DNA from: Gonapodya prolifera JEL478
Taxonomy: Eukaryota; Monoblepharomycota; Monoblepharidomycetes; Monoblepharidales; Gonapodyaceae
NCBI GenBank assembly: GCA_001574975.1
Contig: KQ965832.1
Coordinates: 31,879 to 95,878 of the forward strand
Reading direction: 5' to 3'
DNA length: 64,000 nucleotides
The notes beneath the pieces were generated by a model. It saw only the letters and a program-made list of their open reading frames with translations. It ran no database searches and was not told the DNA's origin. Shown in pieces: positions 21,398 to 33,992 of the stretch (positions are counted from its first letter, which is position 1; the number at the start of each line of letters is the position of its first letter). A program made the position numbers and the translations under genes.

Positions 21398-24065
21398 TCA
21401 AAAGTCCATCTCAGCCTTTCCGAGGGACTCGCCCTTCGATTTTTCCAGCACTTCAATCTCCTCGGCTGTGACATGCCGCCTGGGCTCAATGAAGGTTTTC
21501 TTGGCGCCGAGGAACCAGATGACGTTGATGAGCAACATCACACCGACGTACACTTTAGTTTGAGAGATGGTGAGAAGACTGGTGAGTGATGGGAATCAAC
21601 CTCGAAAACTCACTAATAGGGCTGAGGTTCAAGTTCGTGCGAACAATGGGCATACGCTGTTTCCATTCGGTTTAAAGGTTAACCGTTCGTTTAACATCTC
21701 CCAATGAGACCTCATCGATTTCAAACTGTAACTCACACGAGGGATCGAAAGTATAACGATCATATAACCGAGCCATGCGGCCGCGACAACATTGATGATT
21801 GTGGAGAAGCGGCCAAGGTCTTTCCATAGGTAAAACGAACTTCTTAGATGCTGGAATTGTTTGAAGAGTTCTTGCAATCGTTAACTCATTAATCTTGCTG
21901 GGCTTGAAGATGACTCGGGCCCAGATCAGCTTGCAGATTGTTGGGAGAGTGTAACTATTTAAAGTCGAGATTGGATTTCGTGAGTGAACGAACGACTTGA
22001 ATCCTTTGTTCGACAATAGGAAAGAAGCAAGGTAATACCTACGCAGTGTACATGCCGATGGTATTGAACGCCGAGAAGCCATTCACAGTTTGCGTGCTGC
22101 CGAAATTGACAAGAAGAAGGATGGCTATGTGCAAAGTTTCATGTTAATGGAACTTTAGCAATCAGCGAAATGTTTACTGTGCTAACCTGTAGAGAAAAAG
22201 TGCAGCCAGACGGTGCGAAGTGGCTGTTTTGTGGTGGGATGGACATAGGCAAACCGTTGGGGAATTGCTGGCCCTACGACGTACGAAGATTTAGCTTTCA
22301 TAGAAGAGGCTTTCCACAGCGTAACGTAATCACTCACCAGGCGTCTGAGATGTCGAAGCAAGAGAGAAAATTTTGGGGGATCGCGATACGGTACTTGTTG
22401 ATGAGCTTGGAAAGATGATCGCGACCATCCTCACGTCAAATGCGAAACTCACAAATGGCACGCGACGCTCCATTGTGACCTGTAATGTTCTGGAAAATGA
22501 ATTGGAATAGTGTCCAGATCGTAAGGAAGGAAGCCATAGATTTGCTCCCGCCGGTACCATACCGTCAAGTGACAACATTAGCACGATGCAAACGCTTGCC
22601 TTCACCTGCAAGTAAACACAGACGAGGTCTTCGTTGTACTGGCAATCGAGGATCGCTTCAATGTCGGTGATGACGAAGCCAAGGATCAACAAGAATATCC
22701 ATCCAATTACGATGGAAAGACTGAAGGAGTAAATGAGAGATTTCGCGGGGGTAGTGTCTGCGTCGACTGTCTCCTCGCTGATGTGAGCTGATGCGTCATA
22801 TCCTGCAATGAGACGAGGACGTGTGAAGTTTGTCCGCCAAGTGTTCCGCTGGCTAACGTACCCCAGAAGGTCCACATGGGAAGCCTGAACGGATAGTCCC
22901 AGAATGTGTATATAAAACAAGTGAGTGCGCGATTTCAAAATTGTCGGCGGCATTGAACTGAACATACAGGAATCCAAGTTGGAAAACGAGCGATGAGTTG
23001 TTCCAGCCTGTTTTGTCAACAAAAGTTCCAAATGCAAAAGACGCGGTGGCCTTGGTTGGTGACATCACAAGTAGCGGCACTAACGGAGACCAGTTTGGGA
23101 TTGCTCTTTTCTAGTTCACTGTCATTTAAAACAGGTGAAAAAAAACTCACCTCCTATGACGATAACACCAGTAGAAATCACCACGAGGGAAAGCCAAGTG
23201 AAAACTCGGAGGGATCGTTCTCCCAGGGAGTTCGCAGCACTTCCAATAAAGGCGTATACAACTGTCACTCCGTAGAGCCAACCAAGAGAAGGTACAAAAT
23301 CTTCGTTGCAGATCGGGACAATAGAGGCGACGATGTTGGCGACCTCTAGCGACGTGGCGGGACTTCCTGCCGGCATTCCGAGAATGTTGCAACAGCCCTT
23401 TGGAAGGAGATCGGCGGAACAAATGCAAATTGAGGGATTAGAACATGTGAGCTGTTACATATCGCAAGCTCACCGTTATCCAAGCCATGTACGGACCCCA
23501 TTCATCTCTGGCGAGCTTGGCTGACCAATAATAGAGTCCCCCCGCAGTGGGATACGTGGAGCAGATTTCTGCCATGGACAAGCATGTAGACATGGAGAAG
23601 AAAGCCACGATAAAATGTCGGAATATTCAAGCGCGTATTTGAATCATATCAACAAACATTGACAAAGGGTCGCGGCACCTACCCATCCAACCAGCATAGT
23701 TTGTGGTCCTCCGGTTTTAAACTACACGGAAGCGCAAGTAAATCTTAGCGTTGTAAACCGGCTCGTAGAAGACGAGTCATGAGCTTTACCGCGAAAGAGT
23801 ACAGTGTAGCGATCGATGATATGATTCTTGTCGAGAGAAACGCTTTGAGTGTTCGTAAATGCTTTATGAGGGCGGAATTTCACAATCAAGTACTCACCAA
23901 TATAGCCCAAGCTTGTGCCTGGTAAAAAAAAAGGTTACTGTGCAGTAAGATACCACGAGGAATCGACATATCTTTAAGACTTGCCGGATTATATGATGGA
24001 TATGATGGATATGATGGATACGGTGTATATACCGGATATGATGGCCTTGATGCGGGCATGTGCAT
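21398..24065 (-). CDS. APC-superfamily amino-acid/choline-type permease
   Basis: Many short exons read in order toward the stop at 21398: RIISSIATLYSFA with FKTGGPQTMLVGW (about 23840-23690), SMAEICSTYPTAGGLYYW then SAKLARDEWGPYMAWIT (about 23580-23480), SLGWLYGVTVVYAFIGSA (about 23270), GYDASAHISEETVDADTTPA (about 22800), LSIVIGWIFLLILGFVITD (about 22700), NVVAAAWLGYMIVILSIP (about 21790) and KVYVGVMLLINVIWFLGAKK (about 21540). The blocks in TM1-3 and the GYDASAHISEET helix are signatures of fungal amino-acid/choline/GABA permeases. The likely first exon starts near 24065 and contains a PSY repeat (microsatellite of GGATATGAT units); this start is uncertain. Substrate cannot be told from sequence alone. 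Confidence 0.75.
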
Positions 24066-25003
24066 GCAATTGTATTTGTTTTCGAACCCTCCTCCCACAT
24101 GTTCGTGTCAAATGAATGACATAAGAGAAATTTGATGGGGTCACAGTCGAAGGAACCTTACGATGTGGGTCGACACCAAATGTTTCTCTGTCCCTGAGTG
24201 CACTGTTTTTTGGAACGCCAAGACTCAATACATATATCGAATGAAGGAAGCATCAAGCACTGCTTGCCATCGGACACTCTATCGGATTTCTTGTGACAAT
24301 TTAGAAGAATCGACTACGAGTTCTCTTTTCGGATGCTTGAATTTGGGCGAGAATGTCGTTCGCGAAAGGGCTCCATATATTGCCGAATATGGCAATAGGG
24401 CACAACCGTCAAGCAAACCACCTCACCATAGCCAGAGAAAATGAGCTGCGGCCTCAACCCTGCCGGCACGTTCCATCCTTTTTTGGATGATCTCTGCCTT
24501 TCTGACATTGGAGGCTAGGTGACATTATTGATCATTTGATTGCAAACGCCCTGCGCGCCGATTCGGCAGGGTTCTGGGCGGGCGCGACACCGACGGGAAA
24601 GAAGACCGTGCCTGCTCGGACAAGGGTCGATATGGGTGAGTTCTTCACTTTTCCATGTACCCTCCACGACTTGATCCCTACTTACATTACTTCCCGCCCA
24701 TGTCCCAACACCTCCCTCCCACACCGCACCTAGTCTTTTTCTTTGTCCTCATCGGTATACCTGTCCTTCGCATGGCTATCACAGTGGTCACGATTGGTGC
24801 GCGGGAGGTTGGGAGGTTGGCCAAAAGTCTCGTGGATGGGATGAAGTGTGCATGGATTACATGCCTCGTGGCCACAGGGCAAAGACCACATGACTTAATT
24901 CGTGATCCGTGGAAATATAACTGTTATCGAGAATATTCTTTGCAGCAGCGTCCGAATAATTACAACAATGAAAAATGAACTCTTAATTAATAATTGGGTA
25001 TTA
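24066..25003. other. spacer, no gene supported
   Basis: Between the permease gene and the MITE. Open frames of 60-107 codons occur on both strands, but none shows convincing coding character. The last 100 bases are strongly AT-rich. Confidence 0.4.
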
Positions 25004-25214
25004 GGGACCTTGCGCAGAATTTCCTTCAGCTATCTTCACTCATGTAAAAAATAGTTATTCTCCTCCATTAAAGCAGCAGCTTCATCAAGTATACTCTAAA
25101 CTATTAATTAAAACATATTGGAATTTATCCTCATTCCGAAATTTCTCACCCTGCGTCTTGGCAAATTGTTTGACATCAGTGAAAAGTGCCGAATGATATT
25201 TTGCGCAAGGTCCC
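25004..25214. mobile_element. Tc1/mariner-type MITE
   Basis: A 211-bp element with 13-bp perfect terminal inverted repeats, GGGACCTTGCGCA at 25004-25016 and its complement at 25202-25214. The match extends a few bases inward with one mismatch. It is flanked on both sides by TA (25002-25003 and 25215-25216), the target duplication of Tc1/mariner transposons. The interior is AT-rich without coding capacity, so it must be moved in trans. Perfect ends suggest fairly recent insertion. Confidence 0.75.
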
Positions 25215-25338
25215 TATTCAAATATTTCCCTCCGAGCCGTACGTAGTGAAAAACTAATTCCCGGTGGAGATTTTTCCTGTCCCGTGCCTGTTTCCGCTCT
25301 CTAGCAATCTTTGAGGGGTCAGCCCGTTCCTTCTTTTG

Positions 25339-25640
25339 CTAAAATCGCTGCTCAGGATTCAGTGTTTTAAACGGCTCATTTGCTGTACTGTGTAGACATC
25401 GTGAACCATCGGGCAGCAACTCTCCATCTGAATCGACTCCCTGACGTCCAATTCTTCGTCCTGCCCTTCCCTCCATTTTTCGGCTCTCCGACACGACATG
25501 ACTGATCCCCGGAGTTTCGGACGTGTCCAAGTGATATACAGCCAGACGATGTTTCGAAATCCTGGCTTCCATTGAACTTTTACCATGCGCCTTACACACA
25601 GTGTTCCAGAGCTTGTTAACGGTCGGCGCTCCTCCCACAT
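25339..25640 (-). CDS. weak orphan ORF
   Basis: Open - strand frame of about 99 codons with a mixed, protein-like composition (ISKHRLAVYHLDTSETPG, then RKMEGRAGRRIGRQG). It has no known motif, no clear intron and overlaps a second open frame. It may be a gene fragment or chance. Confidence 0.2.
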
Positions 25641-25812
25641 GTTTGACTAAAGCTCCGGTGGAGTTTCAGAGCGGAAATCGCACGTGTTATATCACCACAA
25701 GACAAAAGAAGTTTTGGATCGTGGTTGCATGCGAGCTCCAGCCAAAACAATGAAAATTTCACAGACGATATCGCGCCGGCTGCGACATATTGGTGGTGTG
25801 CTCTGGTCTACT

Positions 25813-26971
25813 TCAAAGGGCGGTAGATTCTTGTTCTTTGATTCGATCGACAGAAGAAACCTCTTCAGCTTCCGTGAACGTGTCCCAATGCCTCACGAGT
25901 GATGATAAACCTCCCCATGGTACACGACCCTGCGCACGAATTTCCAAATATTTGTTGATTGATTCATTTGCTTTCTGAGCAAAAACCTTCGCAAGATTGC
26001 TTGGTGACACCAAGTCCTTTGCGACAAGCTCCATCCAGATTCGTGCGCAGAATTCTGCCTTCCACAAGTCCCATTTATAGCTCCAAGGTGCGTCAGGTAT
26101 GATGCGGGGTAGTTTCTCCGAGTCGAGTTGCAGCTGAATGAGGGATCTTACGGCTTGTTCTTTTGTCTCGTGGGAAGCCATAAACTGAAGCGCACCACTG
26201 GTAGAGGAGGGGTTGGACGTCCCCATACAAAGTGTGGAAGGCCTGACGCGAGGTACGCAAGCATCATTACTACATTTGTAGTTGCCCCAATCAACCTGGC
26301 GGAGCAGCTCCATTCCTCGCGCAGTGTGCACCATCTCCCTTGCAAAAGCACACCGAGATATGACCCGTTCATCCCATGATGTGAGCTTGTGTTGCCGACG
26401 TTTGAAATGCAGTACGACGCCGCCTAGCATGTCGTCTCTGACTGGCAGGTCCCACAACAACATCATGCGGAGTTCTTCGTTTGGTACCTTAAGAGAGAAC
26501 AGTACTGCAGCTATAGATTCCGGCTTCAGCCTGAACACCTTGATGACTGCTGCAAGGGCACACGCAATTCTGGAGGACAGGCGTGTCGGCGACAAAATGG
26601 TTTGGGAGTATCGCATCAAGAGGTAGTTGAATATTTCGACAAGAAGTGAAAATTTTCCGTCAGTACTGTTGCCCACTATTTCGTCGAGCATACAGAATAG
26701 GTCCTCATCCGATAATCCCAGAGCGATGGCGATTTCAGTACCATAGTGGCATAGTGTGTTTGTAACGCAAATATGCATATTGCACTTTCATGACAGATTC
26801 TCCAATCCGCCATATAACTTCACCACCCAGAGCACCACGATATCTTGCCAAAGGGCGACCGATCGAAACTTCGCGGATCTCCGATTGGGATTGGGGTAAT
26901 GTCGTCGTTTGGGTTATGAATATCGCTGCCGCCAGCGAAGAAAGGTCCTCGTGGTCCCTCAGATCATGCAA
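25813..26971 (-). CDS. orphan protein, all-helical
   Basis: The main open frame, 26778-25813, encodes 321 residues rich in Leu and Ala with regular helices (EDLFCMLDEIVGNSTDGKFS, FNYLLMRYSQTIL, SRIACALAAVIKVFRLKPES, ARIWMELVAKDLVSPSNLAK). A preceding frame from 26971 (DLSSLAAAIFITQTTTLPQS, then IGRPLARYRGALGGEVIWRI) is likely its upstream exon, but the join near 26780 is not resolved. No domain is recognised. The helical pattern is that of an ARM/HEAT-like or regulatory scaffold, but no repeat consensus is visible. A smaller gene at 32953-33830 has a similar feel without clear similarity. Confidence 0.45.
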
Positions 26972-27207
26972 ACGCTCGCAGTCTCTGGAAATTCGGCCAC
27001 TTATACTACGTGCTTCAAAGTCACTTCTGATGATTCCTTCCCTGCAATGGTGAATGTTGGCGGAACGTTATGGGAAGTTATGGAATCTATTTCTTATGTA
27101 AGCGATTGAAATGTGCACAGATTGAAAATGGTCCACTGGGATTACAAAAGGTAAATACGAAGAGAAAACTCCTCCACTATGAATTGAACGCATTTATTGG
27201 TCACCTC

Positions 27208-29023
27208 TTACAATTTTTCTCCATCCATTAACCGCCTATCACCAACTTTGCTACCTTCCCCCACAAGCGCCGCAACAATCCTCCTTCCCTCCCTATCCCC
27301 GCTCATCCACGCGCCATGAATACTGCTCCAATCCATTTCCGACGTATGCTCGCCTGCGAACCCGACAACACCCGCGACGGGGGTTTGAAATGTGCGGAAT
27401 GTGCGGTCCTGGGCGGTGCTGAATGAGCCGAGACCGGTGGGGAGGTAGGAGTACGAACAGAGCGAGTAGGGGTCGGTGAACCATTTCGTTATCTGCGGTG
27501 GACATATTTGGAGGTCAGTTGTGAATTACAACCGCATCTGACTTGTTCACATGCACAAACACTCACCTTGTAGTCAAAAGGCCTCGGTACGTCTTCCACA
27601 CCCCTGCCAATTGTCTTCTTCAGTGCGTCAAAGATCATGTTCACAACCGACTCTGGGTGGGCGACCTCTGCTGCTTCCGCCCAAAGCCTGTAGCACAGAA
27701 CAGCGAGTACAGGAGCGTCGGAGACTTTGCTGATGTCGACGATGTAGAATGGGTAGTGGGGGTATTTCTTGAATGATCCTGGAATCGGTGGGGTTGAAGT
27801 CGGTAGTTCGTCAAGAAAGAAAGAACTGAATGCAGTGGTGCTTTTCCCTAGAGCGAGACGGAAATTCATTTCAGGGATGGCAGTATAAATACGACGTCGC
27901 AGATAAATCGCGAAAAACCAAACTCACACCACTTCCTCTCAAACCTCAGAACAACCTTATCCAGAAGCCCCGCCCCAAGTCCATCGATTGCTCCAACGAC
28001 TTTCGGCGGAAGTACCGGATCGAAAAGCGTCTTATGGTGGGCCTTCAGCACTCCAATCGGGACGGTGACGACGACATGGCGAGATTCGAACACCGTTCCG
28101 TCGGTGCAGGTGATTCGAACTTTCGGGGGCGAGGATGGATTGGAACTACCGGCAAGCGCGTCGCCGTATTGGATACGAGTGACTGCCTTCTCCAGCAGAA
28201 TGTTCCGTCCGACGGCGAGGTCGCCATATCGCATCAAGTTTTGGATCACTGTGCCCATGCCATCGGCGGCGATTGCATCCAGTGTGCGTTTTTGGTAGAA
28301 GGAGTTCCAGTCAGCGGACACGGACACAGCTGAAGTGGACAGTTTGAAGAGCCTTGTCGGCCAAACCGATGGGAACAACGGACGCACCTTCCGGGTCTCC
28401 ACCAGACGCGCTTATCGTCGCATGAAACAGGTTCATCAGGACATCTTCCATATCTCGAGCGGCAGACTCTCCACGCCACCACCTGCGCATGCGATTCCCA
28501 ACGGCAGCGGACTCTGTTCGGTAGAATTCCTCCGCGGAAACGTCCAGAGAGGAATCGTCATGCGAGCTTTGTCGCGCAGAGAGACGAGACTCGATTGCCG
28601 TAAAGTTCAGATAATAGCGTGTCATTTCAAAGAGGGAAGTTGGGATGAAAGTCTTTGGGCGATAGTACGCATAACTCTGATCCGTGAATAGCCGTCCCGT
28701 ATAAAGAGGAGGGTCGCGCGAAACGAGCAAAGGATTGTTGTCGGTGCCATGCACCCAGCTTCCGCCAAGGTCGATTGGAACACCCCAGGAGTCGTCGGTT
28801 AATATTCTTGCGATTCAAGGGGGATCAAGGAGTGCCATTTCCGAGTCAGCCATCGCGATGGGCAATTCACGAGCTCAGACGTCTGATCTCACCGCCCTCC
28901 TACTCTGTCCCGCGCCTCCAAAACAACAACATCGACACCTGCGGTCTTGAGTCGGACCGCGGCAGCCAGACCCGAGATTCCGGCGCCAATCACGATAACT
29001 GTACGCTGCGGAAGATCGGGCAT
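27208..29023 (-). CDS. flavin amine oxidase, polyamine oxidase type
   Basis: The start [20 protein letters not shown] is at 29023, giving the GxGxxG FAD-binding turn followed by [12 protein letters not shown]. Other exons encode [13 protein letters not shown] (about 28760, the conserved substrate-domain entry), [20 protein letters not shown] (about 28300), [20 protein letters not shown] (about 28070), [36 protein letters not shown] (about 27480) and [20 protein letters not shown] with [15 protein letters not shown] (about 27360), the C-terminal FAD-contact motif of this family. The enzyme oxidises spermine or spermidine, releasing an aldehyde and hydrogen peroxide. Stop at 27208. The upstream open frame without ATG was not used. 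Peroxisomal or cytosolic location cannot be told; no SKL-type end is present. Confidence 0.88.
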
Positions 29024-29170
29024 TGGCTTCACTTTTTTGGTGTTGGGAGGGTCAGGGTGGTTGCCTAAGGTATGGTGTTTGGTGCTGGTGCCGGTTTGGC
29101 CGTGCCGGGTGGTCAGCAAGTTTCAGCAAAAGCCTGGTGATCGATATAAGCCCACTCAATTAGACGCCAA

Positions 29171-30315
29171 CATGCCGCCGACTCGCCACACTAAGCGCGT
29201 GGTTGGACGCCAGGTCTCCAAGGCGCACAGGAGCGACGGACATCCCGCTGCATGCGCAGATCTCACTTTCGATGGATCCCAAGAGGCGGAACTTCTGATT
29301 TCGAATCGGGACTCGGAAGTCCAAGAGGACGAAGAAGAATGCTACGTCTGCCTCGAGGCGATGGACAGGGACTCCCGTGCTGCTGTTGGTGAGCCATCGT
29401 GACTCGATCAGCGGAACTTTAATGTCCCCAGGGCCCTCTGATGCTTGCCCCAAATCAGACTGCAAGCACGGCGTCCACGAGGAATGTATCAGAGAGATGC
29501 TGGGAGCTGGCCATGAGCTGTGCGGCGTGTGCCAACGAGTGAGTAATCTTCAAACTCCAGCCCTTACTAAAGGACGCTAGCATTCCGCCATTCGCTGGTT
29601 GCCCATCAGCCCTTCAGCGAATCAAAAATTTCTGAGTTCAGAGAAACTATTTGCTCCCCGAACGATGGAATTGGCGGACAGCGCCAGCAGCCACCATCCT
29701 TTCCCCCCTTCGTCCAATCACAACAGCAGCGACTTGTTGCACACCTACAATCCACCCAAATAGTATCTGTAGCTCCAACTCTGCCGCTGGCTGGTACTAC
29801 CCATATCTCCAGTCCAAGTGTTTGCACCCTCAACTGCAGCTCGTTACCGACTCCTTCAACCCGCCTTCCAGCCTCCACAACCACGAACTCCCGCATACAC
29901 AGTTCCCGAAGCACACAGGATACTTCTGGAGCAAATGACGGCGGCCTAATTAGACCGCACCAGAGCGCTCGTCCAACAACACCTCCATTCCGCTTCGGTC
30001 GCCGTTGCCAGTGCAGAGCAGGCAGTGCACACTCTTAGAAATTTGCTCAGCGGCGCTTCTCATGCTCAGACGCCTCAGCTGCCCTATGGTCTTGCGCAGA
30101 TGCAGTATGTCAACCCGGCAGCTATGTTTGGACAGGTACGTCCGAGTTGCTGCGTCAGCACGACGTTCCAAAACCAAACCCAGACGCAAATGCCTAACGC
30201 TATGAACCACCTGTTCGCTTTTCAGCTTCCGGCTCAGCTTAATCCTCAACTTGCACGTTTGTCTTTCCAAACGCGAAACGCGACCGTGGCACCACCAAGC
30301 GCCGTGCCACGCTAG
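29171..30315 (+). CDS. RING-finger protein, 3' part uncertain
   Basis: The start MPPTRHTKRVVGRQ is at 29171. An intron at 29389-29431 splits the RING. Together the exons give EECYVCLEAMDRD, DCKHGVHEEC and LCGVCQR, a complete C3HC4 zinc-binding pattern, so it is probably an E3 ubiquitin ligase. Downstream (about 29774-30315) a frame encodes VPEAHRILLEQMTAA, then ALVQQHLHSASVAVASAEQA and TPQLPYGLAQMQYVNPAAMF, with an intron before LPAQLNPQLARL. This frame is interrupted by an in-frame TAA at 29947-29949. The tail is either spliced differently or broken. The next gene is a related RING protein in the same orientation. Confidence 0.6.
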
Positions 30316-30592
30316 TGGTGCTTTGGACCTTGGACCACTGCCGGAATGAATTCACTGTGGAAGCGATGGAAGCGATGGCGAGACAAGTACACACACAGCA
30401 CTGATGGACGGCTGGAACACCTTTTGAATAATGTTACACAACGCACGTACTGCTCTTTTTGGGATCAGACTGAAGGATGTTTTTTTGTTGAAATTGAGAA
30501 AATAATTACGTTATTACCTTGACTAAGCGTTCTTTCTATCTTTCGAGAGCTCGTTTCCTTTCCTCAGCTTTATAAAACACCACACCACACTC

Positions 30593-32390
30593 ATGCCGAA
30601 AGCCCCCCGCCACAAGCGGACATCACGCAGCGGAAGCATCGATAAAACCTCTCCGTATCGGTGGCCGGGCCGTCGTCTCGCCGTTCCGCGCGAAGTCACT
30701 CCTGTGGACGAAGAAGATATCCCACCCGCAGAGCCCCAGCCGGAGCAGGAGCAGGAGCAGTCCAGCACGCCCGAGTGCTATGTGTGTCTTGATGATGTGG
30801 AGGAGGGGGCAGTGGATGGCGTCGTGCTGAATCCAGGTTCGTGGTCCGCGGTCGTTTGCGAAGGGCGTGACCTGCAACTGTCCTCACCACTCTCTGCTTC
30901 GGGCGCGAAGATTGTCGGCATCCAGTCCACGTCAAGTGCGTGAAGGGTATGATTTCCTCTCAGCTGCTTGAGTGTGGAGTGTGTAAGCGGGTGCGTATCG
31001 CCGCTCTCTGTCGTTTCTTGCACCACATTTAGTTTCACAACACCCACACCCTACGCCCACATCACGTACAGTCCTTTACGACTCCTTACCTTTTCGTCAA
31101 CGGTCGCCCACAACTCCCCGAGACGCCCGACCTCGACCTCGACGGCATCAAGGAGGAGATTGAGGTCGCACGAGAAATTCAGGGCCGGGCCGACACGATT
31201 GCTCAGGCGCTCACAAACGCGCTCGAAGTGTACCTTAGGGAATCCTTGCCGTGGGGTGGAGATGATGACGATCCTGATGTTGCGGGGGAGTTTGAGTTCA
31301 ACATGGGTGAGTGCTTCATCCACCGTCGCCGGCCCGCGAGGCGCGAAGAGTGTTCTAATAAGAATAAAAAGGATTCCACGGACGAGCGATGTACCCGCTT
31401 GACGACTTCGACGAGGAAGATCCGAATGAGGACGACGTTCGGGAGCAGATTCTCGCAGAGCTTCAGGAACAAGCTGAATTACAGAGAGGTGAGGATCGGA
31501 ACGCAAACCAATGATCCGGATTGGTTTTTTGACTGAACGTCTTAAGAGGGCCGCGATGCACAACGCCGGCGGCGGAACAGGCTGCGCCGAGAACAGGAAG
31601 TACTCGAGGCTACGAGGCGTCTAGCCGAGTTGGACCAGGCCCGACAGCGGCTACGCGAGGATGCGAGACGGCGGGATGAGCAGAGCCGACAGGAAGCGGC
31701 TCCCCCAGTGGCGCGACCGGCGGCAGGAGCCGTCGCCCGGAATTATCCGTGGTTTCTACCCTCTCCCACTCAGCCATCGGTTCAAGCCCAAGTGGAACAA
31801 TTGCGGCAGCGGCAGCAGGAGGACATGAGACGGAGAGATGAGCAGAGCCAACTGCAAGCGGCTCCCCAGGTGGCGCCTCCGGCAGGAGGCATTCCACATA
31901 ACTATCCATGGTTTCTACCTCCTCCGACCCAACCATATGCTCAGTGGCATTGGGAGCAACTGCCTCCTGCTGCTCCGGTGACTTCTGTCGCGGCTGATCA
32001 CTGGTATGTTCACTACTAGCTTGGAGGAAAATGAGCGAACCGTGTCATACTGTCATTCTGCACTCTTCGACTAGGACGCCGCCACCTCCCCCGACTCCCA
32101 TGCCACACGTCGTACCCGTCTCCCCCCTATGGGTTCCCAACGTTCCCGCTCCAACCTGTCCTGCGCTCTCCCATGCTCAAGTGCTCGGTCCTCCACGTGT
32201 TCCGACTCCCTGGCCTTACCCTGCAGTAGTTCCGCCATATGCAATGCCGATACCACCGTATCTGGCCCCTCACCCAATTCCTCGTATGCAACATACGTTC
32301 GCGGTACCCTCGCCACCTGTTTCTGTGCCTGGCCCGTCGCCTCCGTACCGGGTGGCCGGACTTCCGTACTTTGGATACCCACCACCGTGA
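30593..32390 (+). CDS. RING-finger protein with coiled coil and proline-rich tail
   Basis: Six exons (30593-30836, 30911-30990, 31072-31306, 31372-31488, 31547-32003, 32075-32390) sum to 482 codons in frame. The RING is split by intron 1: CYVCLDDVEE, DCRHPVHVKC, LECGVCKR. Acidic segments (DLDLDGIKEEIEVAREIQG, DFDEEDPNEDDVREQIL) follow, then a long Arg/Glu/Gln coiled coil containing a tandem duplication of about 70 residues ending NYPWFLP. Last comes a Pro-rich region with PPPPPTPMPHVVPVSPLW. This is probably an E3 ligase with a protein-interaction tail. It arose next to a paralogue at 29171, with which it shares the split-RING structure but not the tail. Confidence 0.75.
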
Positions 32391-32952
32391 ACAGATGACT
32401 TGACCGGCGTGCTGCGGAGCACGATCAGCTGTAACATAGTTGGTGGCACTGATAAGGTACAAAGAGAATTTGTAACATAAGTAGTGGTCTTTAAACAGAG
32501 TATCTTTTTGAAGCCACCACGCTTCCTGACCTTAGCCGCATTGATATTCACGACAAATGAACACCTTTCGTCCTTTCCCAAACTAGCAACGCACATAAAG
32601 ATTGTGTATAATACAATGTCATTCCGAGCAACGTTCAGTCAGTTCAATGCTTCAAATTTAGCCACCCCCTAGTTGTCAATGCACATTCATCTCACATCAC
32701 TTGTCCACAATATCCTGTTTCCAAAAGACTTCCGCACCCCACTGCGCTGCAATTCTTACGCCGCACCCCCTTCAACATTCAAAAAGTCCTCCCGGTAAAC
32801 CACCTTGTGCACCTTCCAATTTGCCTTCTGGCACACTGCGTCACGGTACATGACCGGTCGACATCGAGGACATGTCCTTTTTGGTGCTAAGTTGGTGCAC
32901 CCAAACGCGGCACACACAGATTCAAGGTCCATTCCCTTTCTGGCCTTCCAAG
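32391..32952. other. spacer, no gene supported
   Basis: Convergent gap between the RING gene and a - strand gene; only short chance frames. Confidence 0.4.
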
Positions 32953-33830
32953 CTATCCAACTGTTTTGACTATGTATTCCTCCCGCGGTTCCTCAATCCT
33001 AAGCGAATTGAGATATTTGGTGAGAGGGAGTCTCGGATTGAACCGAGACCGCAGGAATAACTCGTGCAAGTGGTAAGTTGAGAGATTACTTGAACAATCT
33101 TTGTCCAGCACATTTTGCAGGACCAGATCGGCAAGCATTCGGAGGGCCCTGCAAAACTCTCCGTTTGCATTCACAATGTTCGCAAAGTAGGTGGCCGATT
33201 CAAAGTTCATCTTGGGTGAAATCAGGCAGGTCACAAGAAAGAGGGAAGTGGCAAGGTCGTTGAACAGACTACGTGGCTCGCCATCGGGACGTGGATTTAA
33301 CCTGAACTCCAATATCGACATGATAACGAGAGGGGTTTCTTCAATGAATAGGGGGAGTGTCCCAGTGATGACTCGAGAAGGATTTGTCGACACTCTCTAG
33401 ACTGGTGTGAAACGCTGGCAAAGGGGGAGGACAGCACATACCCTTTAGCTTCGGGCATCCGAAGAATGGTGTGAATAGCGAGGTTCTTGCCGAAAGAACT
33501 TGCGAAGAGCAAGTTCAACACCTTCGTGCCACCTCGGTGCCAGAGTTGACAGTCTTGAGTGCCCGGCATCCTGGAGTCGGCCCAGAACTTAACAAAGCTC
33601 TCCAACGCAATAGCAAATGCCTCTTCGTATCGATCGGGATCGTTGCCCGCAGCTTCGACGGCGCTCCACAATTGTCGACACGCCCAAATTGTTTTCCGGT
33701 AGCCATCCTCCCGATTCTCCATCAGCGCGAGAGCCTCATCGGCTCTCTCGCGAACATCAACTTCCCTATTCCTCTCCGCAGCCTCCATTCGATCTGGTTT
33801 GACTTCGGAAATCCTGGATGCTGTGGTCAT
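32953..33830 (-). CDS. orphan helical protein, two exons
   Basis: Exon 1 runs from 33830 to about 33454 (MTTASRISEVKPDRMEAAER, later YRKTIWACRQLWSAVEAAGN and LNLLFASSFGKNLAIHTILR) and ends at donor gtatgt. A short intron of about 65 bases leads to a second exon with PSRVITGTLPLFIEETPLVI, NFESATYFANIVNANGEFCR and ALRMLADLVLQNVLDKDC, ending at 32953. Predicted about 270 residues, entirely helical. The repeated LL/LA helices are ARM-like, but I cannot assign a family. Confidence 0.5.
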
Positions 33831-33992
33831 GGCGGCGAGGGCAACTCTGTAACTTTCCCGCGTGCTTCAAATGGCGCCGTGCTAGTCGGAGCATGCCCTC
33901 ATCTATTCTAAAAGTTATATTTACACTGCAATATGACACTTCCGAGCCCCAAGTATCATCATATCACACGCGGGCAAACAGTGAAAAACTGA

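Noticed and set aside
23985-24050. GGATATGAT tandem units as a possible CRISPR-like or regulatory array
   Set aside because: This is a short microsatellite of about four units, probably coding PSY in the permease's first exon; no spacers.
31610-32462. - strand frames opposite the proline-rich RING gene tail
   Set aside because: The six-exon + strand model is in frame throughout, so these are shadows.
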